From NCBI GenBank assembly GCA_964570665.1, contig CAZMZH010000008.1, positions 136,880 to 200,879 on the forward strand: a DNA stretch of 64,000 nucleotides, read 5' to 3'. Numbering within the stretch: position 1 is the first letter of the stretch; each line of letters starts with the position of its first letter. The translations under genes and the position numbers were made by a program. Origin of the DNA: JAJDAT01 sp964570665 (GTDB taxonomy: Bacteria > Nitrospinota > Nitrospinia > Nitrospinales > JAJDAT01). The notes beneath the pieces were generated by a model. The model saw only the letters and a list, made by a program, of their open reading frames with translations. It was not told where the DNA came from and made no database searches. Below, one piece after another: positions 51,483 to 59,829 of the stretch.

Positions 51483-53492
51483 GTGTCCAATCCTATCGGA
51501 CAAGACCAAAAATTAGCCGCGCATAATTTCTTTAAGGAAATTAAAGACGATTCTCATAAACGAATCTTTGCTCTGGACAATACAGGGATTAAGCTTCTTT
51601 TAGGAAAAGATCTTGGCAGCAAATGCGACACTTATAAAGAACCTTATATCGCTCTTCAAAATCTTAGAGAAAGTCTAACCGTCATAGAACTGCTGCAGAA
51701 AATAGAGAATATTGAAAAAGACGAAGAGAAAAAAAATGAAATTGAAGAGATTATTCCACTTTTACCAATAAATGGTCAATTAAGGAATATGGTTCTTAGT
51801 TTAAAGGAGAAACCCTATGATATGCACCAAATAGATAAGATAAAAGCGGCGGTTCAATCTTATGTGCTAGTTTTATTGGTCATTCAAAAAGGGGTAAAAA
51901 AAGAAGATTACGATCAAATTTTAAATCTTCTTCGCAGCATTAGGCAGAGTCCCTTAAAGGAAACTTGCATAATTTCTCTTGTAGAACCAAACGACTATAA
52001 AGAACTCTCTGCTGAATGGGAAATTTGGAAAAATTTCGAGAGAGCCGCTCAAAATTATTGGGATGCGACTGTTCCTCTAATTAATGTTACAAGTTTTGAT
52101 CGATTGAAGGATAAGGTTAACGATTCCATTTTTCAGTGGGAGAAAGAAGAAGGCGTCAGGTATGCCATAAAAAAAAGCGAGCGAGAAGCCGATCAGTGTC
52201 AAGCGGAGGGAAGGTTTAAGAAGGCTATAGAAATTTACGAGAAGCTTTTTGAGAAGAAGCGGTTGCCTAATTATTTATTATGTTTAATGGAACTTTATTT
52301 TAAGGATAAGAACCTTTCAAAGTTTTTAGAAACTTTTGAAAGAATAAAAAAGCTGGACCCAGAGCATCCATTTGCTCATTTTTATCTTGGTGAAAAAAAG
52401 ATTAGCGGTAAAAAAGAGAAGGATGCTGAAGGAATCAAATTGCTCAAGAAATCGGTTATGTTCGATCCGGCGCTGTCGCCGGCGGCAGCTAAACTATTTC
52501 GAAAAAAAGGTTTGATTAAGGAAATTATCAATTGTTTAGGACCCTATTTAGAAGACCATCCTTGGGATATTGCTACTTCCGAGATTCTTTTAGAAGCGCT
52601 TTGGGAGGAAAACCAATTAGCCGCCGTTCAAAGTTGCATTCATTTAGTTTTAAAAAAGAAGGCCGATATGCAACATCCATTCCCGGCTCCGATTGTGTAT
52701 TTGTACCTTGGACTAATGGAATATGAAGAAGAAGAAACGAAAAATCTCCCAGCGCTTTTAGAGTTTGAAAAAGTAGCGATAAAAGAAATTGAAGAGACTA
52801 CAAAGTTTTATCATGAAAACGTTCCAGTGGGTTTATTCGCATGTTTTTTGGAAATTTTGAAAACATTTTCTTTAGATTTCTTAAAACGTAAAAAAGTTAA
52901 CAAGAAATTAATTGCGGTGATTAAGTCAAGATACTTTTCTAATGAAGATAAAGGGCAAAAGCGAAAAGAAAAAAAAGCGATGATTAATATCATTGACGAA
53001 AAAGAGTTGCCCTCTCCTCAAAAACTAATAGAAGATCAAAAGATAAAATTTTTTGAATGTTTCGTAAAAGGACAATTCGCGACGGCAAAACAAATAAAGA
53101 AAAAACTTTTAGAGGAACATGAAAAAAACAAAGAAGAATTTCCCAAAAAAATAATCTTTAAAAATAATCTTCCAATGGAAAAACTAAATTCAAGGCAATG
53201 TTTTTTGAGGGCCATAGAGCATGGCGTTTTGAAGAAGATAAGTAAAAAGAATTCTCACCTTTTTTTAAAGGTAGCTAGATTAAGCTCTAACGCGAAGAAT
53301 ACGAGCGAAATGGCGCTACAATATTTCCACGTTATTGATCAATTTTCTCCAAGCATGCTAAAAAGCGACCATGAAAAAATAAAAGAACTAAAAATTGTGA
53401 ATTCCTCATCTAAGAGATTTTCTTGGGAACCAAAAGAAACAAAAAAGAAAGGCGGGGATAGCGGAGTTATTAAATTAAAACGTAAGATATAG
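51483..53492 (+). CDS. Cytoplasmic TPR-repeat protein of unknown function
   Basis: A 669-residue protein without signal peptide or membrane segment, from a GTG start that lacks a clear Shine-Dalgarno. The N-terminal 235 residues are helical and unrecognised. The middle (about 235-420) contains degenerate TPRs such as QAEGRFKKAIEIYEKLFEKK and HPFAHFYLGEKKISGKKEKD. The C-terminal 200 residues are Lys-rich helices. Composition is strongly Lys/Glu. Likely a scaffold; no catalytic motif seen and no partner inferred. It is convergent with the HDOD gene. Confidence 0.75.
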   Translation: MSNPIGQDQKLAAHNFFKEIKDDSHKRIFALDNTGIKLLLGKDLGSKCDTYKEPYIALQNLRESLTVIELLQKIENIEKDEEKKNEIEEIIPLLPINGQLRNMVLSLKEKPYDMHQIDKIKAAVQSYVLVLLVIQKGVKKEDYDQILNLLRSIRQSPLKETCIISLVEPNDYKELSAEWEIWKNFERAAQNYWDATVPLINVTSFDRLKDKVNDSIFQWEKEEGVRYAIKKSEREADQCQAEGRFKKAIEIYEKLFEKKRLPNYLLCLMELYFKDKNLSKFLETFERIKKLDPEHPFAHFYLGEKKISGKKEKDAEGIKLLKKSVMFDPALSPAAAKLFRKKGLIKEIINCLGPYLEDHPWDIATSEILLEALWEENQLAAVQSCIHLVLKKKADMQHPFPAPIVYLYLGLMEYEEEETKNLPALLEFEKVAIKEIEETTKFYHENVPVGLFACFLEILKTFSLDFLKRKKVNKKLIAVIKSRYFSNEDKGQKRKEKKAMINIIDEKELPSPQKLIEDQKIKFFECFVKGQFATAKQIKKKLLEEHEKNKEEFPKKIIFKNNLPMEKLNSRQCFLRAIEHGVLKKISKKNSHLFLKVARLSSNAKNTSEMALQYFHVIDQFSPSMLKSDHEKIKELKIVNSSSKRFSWEPKETKKKGGDSGVIKLKRKI

Positions 53493-53550
53493 TAAAGTTT
53501 AAAGTAACCGCTATTGAGGAAGAATCGTCCTAAACTAAACAAGGCTTTTT

Positions 53551-54393
53551 TTAGGTAAATATTTGAACCGTTTCTTCAAATGTTTCATACATCTCGTCGT
53601 AAATGGAAGTTAGCAGATTGTCGGGGAGCCCCAGACTTTTCCACACCATCGTATTCAATGGTTGCGATTTAATTTGACCGCTACTTCCCAAAAAACTGCC
53701 CTCGGCTATCGTATCGGCTATGTGCATTATGGACGCCTCCACTTGAAACTCTTCAGCCAGTTCTGGATCGTGATGGTAGGTAATAATTTGTTTCAAGGAT
53801 TCCGGGAGTTGCCATTTTTCGGCCAAGGCTTTTCCTACTTGCGTGTGATCAAAACCCATTACGTCTTGTTCAGCCTTAATTAAAGGGCGTCCCCAGTCGT
53901 TGCATTGCACCAGAGCGGACGAGGCTAATTCTGGAATTTGTTTATAAATAATGAGGCTCCCAATATCATGGATCATTCCAGCGATAAAATAAAATTCCAA
54001 ATTGGGTTCGTTTCTAAACTTGGCGATGCTTTTTGCCGCTAAGCCACAAGCGATGCCATGGTGCCAAAATGATTCCATGGTCACAAATTTTTCGGGAATA
54101 GATTCAAATTTAGAAATGATGGTCGTGCCTACGGATAGACTGAAGAGTTGTTCAGTGCCGATAATACTTAAGGCTTTACTAACGGTGTCAATTTTGGACG
54201 CAAAATTATAGAAAGAGCTGTTCACAATTTTCAAAAGGTGAACGCATAAGGCGGCATCGTGCATTATGATTTCCGCTATATCTTCCGCAGTACTTCTAGG
54301 GTCGTTTAGAGCTTCCATTAATTGTTCAAAAATTAATGGAAATGAAGCGAGCTTTTGATCTTGGTTGACTAATTTTTCAGGCGTCAGTGACAT
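53551..54393 (-). CDS. HDOD-domain signalling protein
   Basis: A 280-residue protein that is essentially one HDOD domain: LASFPLIFEQLMEALNDP, LLKIVNSSFYNFASKIDTVSKALSIIGTEQL, GMIHDIGSLI and GKALAEKWQLPESLKQIITYHH. HDOD proteins are HD-fold domains that often lack activity and act in chemotaxis and signal networks. It is the last of the minus-strand group with CheB and a receiver-histidine kinase, 45 bp after cheB, so a role in that network is likely. Confidence 0.88.
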   Translation of the reverse strand: MSLTPEKLVNQDQKLASFPLIFEQLMEALNDPRSTAEDIAEIIMHDAALCVHLLKIVNSSFYNFASKIDTVSKALSIIGTEQLFSLSVGTTIISKFESIPEKFVTMESFWHHGIACGLAAKSIAKFRNEPNLEFYFIAGMIHDIGSLIIYKQIPELASSALVQCNDWGRPLIKAEQDVMGFDHTQVGKALAEKWQLPESLKQIITYHHDPELAEEFQVEASIMHIADTIAEGSFLGSSGQIKSQPLNTMVWKSLGLPDNLLTSIYDEMYETFEETVQIFT

Positions 54394-54438
54394 TGAATAA
54401 TTGCTAGTAAGATGGTTAATAATTTAAAATTCTAATAT

Positions 54439-55503
54439 CTACCTTAATCTTTTTGCTAACTGCGAAACTGTCGTGTTTATAGCTCCCGGAATTTCTTCAA
54501 GAGAAGCAATTTGTTTGTGGATTTTTAAATCAATTATCGATAAAGGCATTGTGCTTGCCACCGCTGTCTTTGGATCTTGGACAATGATTTGTCCGCCTTC
54601 TGAATGGATCTTTTTTCCTCCTTCGGCTCCGTCTTTGCCAAGTCCCGTTAATACAACGCCTACGCAATAATTTCCAAAGGCATCGGCGGCTGAGTGGAAT
54701 AAGGGATCTGCCGCCGGGCGCACGGAGTTAATTTTTGGAGTTTCCGAACATAGTTTTAACTTATAGCTACTGGGATCTATATAAAGATGGCAGTCGCCTA
54801 CCGCTAAATAAATATGGCCTGGTAATGGTTTTTTACCGTCGACGGCTAGTTCAACTTTTTTCTTCACTCGTTCGGTTAGTTTATCCGCAAAAAGTTGAAG
54901 CATCCATTTAGGTCCATGTTGAACAATAAGAGTCGTGTATTCTTCCGTAACTTCAAGTTTTTTTAGTACCGCTTCCAAGGCTTTTGGACCTCCGGTACTG
55001 GCGGCAATCACTAAACATACAAATGGAGGTTTTGGTTTTTCTTTCGCGGGAAGACTCCATTTGTCCGATAACTTTTTTAAGGTTAGAGGACGAGGCGGGT
55101 TTTTTTTGTGAGCCGCTAGATATTTTTTAATAAAAGATTCAAGAGAATCAATATTTATGGGTTTAATAAGAAAAAGATAACATCCTAAGTCCTTAGCGCG
55201 GTTTCGAATTTCCGCTTCAGGATATCCGGTTATCATTATGCTCAGAGGTGGAATCGCAACTTGGTGTTGAATGGCTTCTAATAATTGTAAACCATCCATC
55301 TCCGGCATATTCAAATCCAGCAAAAGGACATCAAAAGGAGTTTTCTTTAATCTTTCTAAAGCTTGAAGTCCGTCTGGAACAATTTCTACCGTGTATCCAG
55401 AATAGATCAGGAAATCTCTTAGAAATTCCGCGACTGTTATGGAATCTTCTGCAATAAGTATTTTGGGGGTTGTAGGCAATGTATAACCAATTTTAAATGA
55501 CAA
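54439..55503 (-). CDS. cheB: CheB-type chemoreceptor methylesterase with receiver domain
   Basis: A 354-residue protein. The receiver is about 12-130 with phospho-acceptor Asp63 (LLLDLNMPEMDG) and Lys114-Pro. The CheB catalytic domain is about 162-350 with the Ser169/His196/Asp291 triad (AASTGGP, VQHGP, LTGLGKDGAEG). It removes methyl groups from, or deamidates, chemoreceptors. No CheR, receptor or CheA is present in this window, so it may serve a non-motility che-like system with the adjacent kinase and HDOD protein. Confidence 0.92.
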   Translation of the reverse strand: MSFKIGYTLPTTPKILIAEDSITVAEFLRDFLIYSGYTVEIVPDGLQALERLKKTPFDVLLLDLNMPEMDGLQLLEAIQHQVAIPPLSIMITGYPEAEIRNRAKDLGCYLFLIKPINIDSLESFIKKYLAAHKKNPPRPLTLKKLSDKWSLPAKEKPKPPFVCLVIAASTGGPKALEAVLKKLEVTEEYTTLIVQHGPKWMLQLFADKLTERVKKKVELAVDGKKPLPGHIYLAVGDCHLYIDPSSYKLKLCSETPKINSVRPAADPLFHSAADAFGNYCVGVVLTGLGKDGAEGGKKIHSEGGQIIVQDPKTAVASTMPLSIIDLKIHKQIASLEEIPGAINTTVSQLAKRLR

Positions 55504-55629
55504 AAGGAAAAACTAATTAAAAATAAACCCAATAAATTTAAGGGTATGTGAAATATTATCACAAATTTTTGATATCAAAAGCGGGACTAAAAAATAAATA
55601 TTTAAATGAATATCAAAGCGCTTTGAAGC

Positions 55630-55824
55630 TTAAAAAAAAGATTGGCTCATGTAGCCTAAGTTTCCAATAGTTTCGTCGGCTTGGCTTGTCTTGAACTCAT
55701 CTAAAGATTGTTCGGACGACTGCTTAAGTTTGGAAAACGGTTTAAGATAGTTTATTGCTATTATAGAGGGAGAGGGGAAAGGACCCAACCTTTCTTTCGT
55801 AATTCCAAAAATAAAATTTAACAT
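55630..55824 (-). CDS. Short coupled ORF after receiver-kinase gene
   Basis: A 64-codon frame whose ATG lies inside the stop region of the kinase gene (ATGTTAA overlap, 7 bases), which would allow translational coupling. The product (MLNFIFGITKERLGPFPSP start, Ser/Gln-rich end) has no family match. Support is limited to the overlap and its position between two co-directional genes. Confidence 0.35.
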   Translation of the reverse strand: MLNFIFGITKERLGPFPSPSIIAINYLKPFSKLKQSSEQSLDEFKTSQADETIGNLGYMSQSFF

Positions 55825-56960
55825 TTGTTCAGTTTTAAATTAAAACAGCATCCGTCAGGTAAGTTATTTACCGAAATGGTACCGCCCATGAGTTCTATAA
55901 ACTTTTTAGCTAAAGTGAGTCCCATCCCAATACCGTCCACTAAGTTTTTATGGGCTTCTAAGCGAAAAAAGGGTTCAAATATACTTTCCAGCATATCTTC
56001 GGGAATATTCTCGCCGGTGTTAATTACAGACAGGCATACAGTTCCTTCCTCGTTGAGACTTTGTTCAAAAGTCACAGCCCCCCCTTCTTTATTATAATTT
56101 ATGGCATTTGTTAAAAGAGAGTCCACAGTTTGGTGAAGTAATTTAGGGTCGCCCTTGACTGAACATTTATTTTCCTTTCGGAGATTATTTATTATTTTAA
56201 CTTTTGACGAATCGGCCAATGAATAGCGGGGCGCTATTGCGTTCTCGACGATTTCAAAAAGAAAAACCTTTTCAAAATTATTTTTACTCGATTTGGTTTG
56301 TGATAGTTCCAGGACATTATTGATGAGGGAAAGCAAATGTTTGCCAGCTTTTAAAACTTCCGCAACGCTTTCGCGATCATTGCGGTGTTCCTTGACACTT
56401 TTACTTTGTTCTAATAATTGCGAAAAGCCTAGGATAGCGTGCATTGGCGTGCGCAACTCATGACTCATCCTATAAATAAATTCGGATTTCGCCGAGCTTT
56501 CTTTTTGCGTCTCGTTTAATAAATGAACCGTGCTTTTCAACTCGTCAATCAATTGTTCGTTCTTTAAAATGGTTTGCCTTAAGCTGATATGTGTTTTTAT
56601 TCGCGATAACACTTCTTCAAGGTGAAATGGTTTTAATATGTAATCGACAGCGCCCAATTCAAAGCCTTGAAAAACATCTTCTTTTTCTACCTTAGCGGAA
56701 AGAAAAATAATGGGAATGTCTTTGGTCGATTCGTCTAATTTCAGTCTCCTACAAGCTTCGAAACCGTCCATTTCCGGCATCATGATATCTAGGAGGATCA
56801 GGTTGGGTCGAAATTTTGGAGCGAAAGTTAGAGCCTGTTTTCCATTTTTGGCAGCGGCAATTTGATAGCCGTTGTGCTCTAACATGTCGCGTAAAACGTT
56901 AATATTGGCAGGCGTGTCGTCCACAATTAAAACTTTATTGCCGTTTGTATCAGTGGACAT
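55818..56960 (-). CDS. Receiver-histidine kinase protein (soluble)
   Basis: A 380-residue cytoplasmic protein with an N-terminal receiver (about 9-125; Asp14-Asp15, Asp58 in LLDIMMPEMDG, Lys110) and a short coil. A HisKA/HATPase kinase core follows: His167 in FIYRMSHELRTPMHAILGF, N-box TVDSLLTNAINY, and G-box GIGMGLTLAKKF. There is no membrane or sensor domain, so the receiver is the input. Such proteins relay phosphate from another kinase. It heads the minus-strand group with CheB and HDOD. Confidence 0.9.
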   Translation of the reverse strand: MSTDTNGNKVLIVDDTPANINVLRDMLEHNGYQIAAAKNGKQALTFAPKFRPNLILLDIMMPEMDGFEACRRLKLDESTKDIPIIFLSAKVEKEDVFQGFELGAVDYILKPFHLEEVLSRIKTHISLRQTILKNEQLIDELKSTVHLLNETQKESSAKSEFIYRMSHELRTPMHAILGFSQLLEQSKSVKEHRNDRESVAEVLKAGKHLLSLINNVLELSQTKSSKNNFEKVFLFEIVENAIAPRYSLADSSKVKIINNLRKENKCSVKGDPKLLHQTVDSLLTNAINYNKEGGAVTFEQSLNEEGTVCLSVINTGENIPEDMLESIFEPFFRLEAHKNLVDGIGMGLTLAKKFIELMGGTISVNNLPDGCCFNLKLNKC

Positions 56961-57461
56961 TGTTTAGCTTCTCCAAATGACTGTTTGTCTAAAAAATGGT
57001 TCAAAATTATTGTCTGTCCAATTCCAAGATATAAAGGTATCAGAAAAAAAATATAATTTCAGCGCCTGTAAATAAGATTTTATAAATGTGTATGTAATTG
57101 TTTTTATTGCGATAGAAGCAAGAGTTTAATATAAAGGTGGATAATGGATTAGGAAGAAATTAATTGTGCTTTTATCGGGTTAAATTCGACTAAAATGTGA
57201 CAAAATTTTCGAAATAAAAAATAAACAATAAAAGGAAATAAGCGCGAAAATTTATGAGGGGAGTGAAATCTTAACTAGTATTGGATATCCAATAGCGTTT
57301 TGTTTTGACTAGAATTGCGTGAAGCGCTAAACCGAAGTGAGGTTCTTCGTTGTAGAGTTTCTATTGAGAGGTATAGGAGATCAAGAAATCTCGCCTTGTA
57401 TAATAAAACCGCTACCAATAATAAAATGGATTGTTGACGCAAGAGGTCTAGAGGAATTTCA
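56961..57461. other. Intergenic region between divergent transcription units
   Basis: 501 bases between the receiver-kinase (minus) and the 48-codon ORF (plus). AT-rich, with a TTGACG near 57434 that could be a -35 for the mutS-like operon. No gene or clear structure seen. Confidence 0.3.
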
Positions 57462-57608
57462 ATGAAAGAATTTTTACGAAAACGATTGGAGCCAATTTAT
57501 TTAAGAGAGTCTCTAATAGTTCAAAACTTTAACTTCAACCAACGGGCTTATCCTTTCTTTACAGGGGTGGCTCGTGGCAAATATTCATTTTTAGGTCTCC
57601 TTAAATGA
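57462..57608 (+). CDS. Predicted 48-residue protein coupled to mutS-like gene
   Basis: ATG at 57462 has GAGG 7 bases upstream. The 48-codon frame encodes MKEFLRKRLEPIYLRESLI, then NFNFNQRAYPFFTGVARG and a short tail, and stops at TGA 57606-57608. That stop overlaps the ATG of the mutS-like gene (ATGA). The overlap and ribosome-binding site favour a real, coupled reading frame. No family recognised. Confidence 0.45.
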   Translation: MKEFLRKRLEPIYLRESLIVQNFNFNQRAYPFFTGVARGKYSFLGLLK

Positions 57609-59467
57609 AAATCAAACCCATTCCTCAACTCCACAACTTAGAATATCTAGACGATCTCATAAAAAATTACTCTGACAGAGCGGCTTCATTCTCAAAACTG
57701 AAACGGAACCTTGAAAAGAATTGCGAAACTATCGCTTGGTCGAGGTTGGTCCTGGCGCTGATTGCTTTAAGTTTCTTTTATAAAATTTTAGAGTCAAAAC
57801 AATTAGATCCGTGGGGAATCTTTTTTCTTTTGTTTGCATTATTGTTTTCTTGTGCGGTGATTTTAAATAGAAAGCAAAATCGCAAAATAGAAAGATTACA
57901 ATCTTTAGAAAAAATCAATCTCGACTCAATCAATCGAATTGAAAGGAAATGGAACGATTTAGAAATTCCTCATTATAGCGACAAAGACGACTCTCCCCAT
58001 TTTCTATCGGACATGAACGTTGTTGGAAAAGGTTCTCTTCTGCAATTGATTGGAACTTTAAAAACGCCCGCAGGAATTGAGAAATTCTTGGATTGGATAT
58101 CGCAACGGACAAATCAGTATGAAACGGTTAAGAGGCAGGAGGCGGTAAAGGAACTTTCTAGTCAGCTGGATTTAAGGCAAGAAGTTTACTATCTCTGCGA
58201 TAATTTGAGCGGAGAAACCGATAATTGGAAAACTTTTTTTGACTGGGTTGAATCCAAAGAGATTGATCAAATTGGCCCCTATGGATATGGGCTGGTTTGC
58301 TTGCTTACGTTGGTAACCCCGATTGCTTTAATGGCAATTTTCATAAGCCCCGTTGTTGGCATGCTGTGGACACCCTTGGTTTGTATTAATTTGACACTTT
58401 CCATGTCCTGGCAAAAGCGCCGAAAGTCATTATTTGAAAAATTACACGGAATAGAATCGCAGCTGGGTAAATATATTTCTCTGATTGAGTTGTTATTGGC
58501 GCAAAACCCCGAATCCGATCATTTAAAAGAGTTGAAGAAGCGCCTTGTATCGTCGTCAATGGACGCCAAGCGGGAGATACAAAAACTCCAGTCTTTAGCG
58601 GGATGGGCAGGGGTGAGGAATTCCGGGATGCTATATCTGCTTCTTCAAGGAAATTTATTATGGGACTTTCACCTTCAAAAATCATTGATTGCCTGGCAGA
58701 TGAGATGCAGGGAACATGCAAGAAAATGGTTTGACGCTATTACAGAATATGAAGCGCTAGCGTCATTAGCAAGTCTGCCATACGATAATCCCAAATGGAC
58801 ATATCCTAATAGTGAAGACGCCAGCAAAAAGATTATCGCCAAACAAATTGGACATCCTTTGATCAATGATAGATCCCGAGTAGGTAACGACATAGAGATA
58901 GGCCCTAACGGAAAATTTTTATTTGTTACAGGGTCTAATATGTCTGGCAAAAGCACTCTTCTCAGGAGTATTGGGCTCAACGCCCTTCTTGCCAGAACGG
59001 GGGCGCCCGTATGCGCCGCTTCGTTGTCACTGCCGGAAGTCGACCTTGTTACATCGTTTAAGATAACCGATTCCCTGATTGATGGCGTTTCTCTTTACAT
59101 GGCAGAACTTAAACATATTAAAGAGATCATTGATTTAATCAAAAGGAATCATGAAAAAGGGGTAATGACGCTATACCTCTTTGACGAGATCCTGCAAGGA
59201 ACCAATAGTCGCGAGCGGCAGATAGCCGTAGCGTCTATTACGGCGCAACTTTTAGAGTTAAACGTTATAGGCGCTATATCTACTCATGATTTAGAACTCG
59301 CAAATGTAGATAGCCTGGAAGGAGCTTGCGATACGGTTCACTTTAAAGAGAAGTTATCAACCGATGAGACAGGAACCGTCATGAGTTTTGACTATATATT
59401 ACGCCCAGGGATATCGAACACCACCAACGCCCTTGAATTATTAAAAGCCGTTGGTTTAAAACTTTAG
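57605..59467 (+). CDS. Membrane-anchored MutS-family ATPase
   Basis: A 620-residue protein. The C-terminal MutS ATPase domain has Walker A GSNMSGKST (443-451), the conserved FKITDSLIDGVSLYMAE stretch, Walker B YLFDEILQGTN (Asp527, Glu528) and STHD with His561. It lacks the mismatch-recognition domain I. Instead it has two helices at about 45-62 and 70-87 and a further hydrophobic pair at about 228-266, so it should sit in the inner membrane. MutS-like proteins with this layout occur in several phyla and have no established role. The upstream 48-codon ORF is coupled to it. A decayed partial copy of the gene lies at 62568-62735. Confidence 0.85.
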   Translation: MKIKPIPQLHNLEYLDDLIKNYSDRAASFSKLKRNLEKNCETIAWSRLVLALIALSFFYKILESKQLDPWGIFFLLFALLFSCAVILNRKQNRKIERLQSLEKINLDSINRIERKWNDLEIPHYSDKDDSPHFLSDMNVVGKGSLLQLIGTLKTPAGIEKFLDWISQRTNQYETVKRQEAVKELSSQLDLRQEVYYLCDNLSGETDNWKTFFDWVESKEIDQIGPYGYGLVCLLTLVTPIALMAIFISPVVGMLWTPLVCINLTLSMSWQKRRKSLFEKLHGIESQLGKYISLIELLLAQNPESDHLKELKKRLVSSSMDAKREIQKLQSLAGWAGVRNSGMLYLLLQGNLLWDFHLQKSLIAWQMRCREHARKWFDAITEYEALASLASLPYDNPKWTYPNSEDASKKIIAKQIGHPLINDRSRVGNDIEIGPNGKFLFVTGSNMSGKSTLLRSIGLNALLARTGAPVCAASLSLPEVDLVTSFKITDSLIDGVSLYMAELKHIKEIIDLIKRNHEKGVMTLYLFDEILQGTNSRERQIAVASITAQLLELNVIGAISTHDLELANVDSLEGACDTVHFKEKLSTDETGTVMSFDYILRPGISNTTNALELLKAVGLKL

Positions 59468-59829
59468 TTCGCTGTCATCCAGAGGCGATATGGAAATATC
59501 GGCGAAGGATCTCGCCTTGCTTCCTTTGCCGAACCTATCCGCATCCTATCGAAGGATCATTTCGAGCGCCTGATTCGTTTCACACGTTAATTAAAAAAGG
59601 AACTAGAGTTACTAAGTCCCCTCCGCATGTCATCTTGAGCGAAGCCGAAAGATCTCGCCTCGATTTAATAAATATTTCCACTCTAGTTCCTTAGGAGCTT
59701 GTCGAGAAATCTATGCTTCAGAGAAGCATGTTCCTTAGGAGGCTCTCGAAGGGCGACCACCACCTCTCTTTAATTTAAACAACTTTATAATTTTGTCTCC
59801 TTACTTGTATTAGCGAAAATCTCATTGAA
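59468..59829. repeat. Repeat-rich intergenic block, copy B
   Basis: 362 bases made of GTCAT-type repeats. The core element at 59597-59692 has a perfect 13-bp inverted repeat at its ends (AAGGAACTAGAGT and ACTCTAGTTCCTT) and contains GTCATCTTGAGCGAAGCC and GATCTCGCCTCGATT. A related unit (TGTCATCCAG...GAAGGATCTCGCC) precedes it. Following it are AAATCTATGCTTCAGAGAAG and CTCTCGAAGGGCGA, both also found at 62930-62980. The element resembles REP/MITE-like dispersed repeats. Confidence 0.75.
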
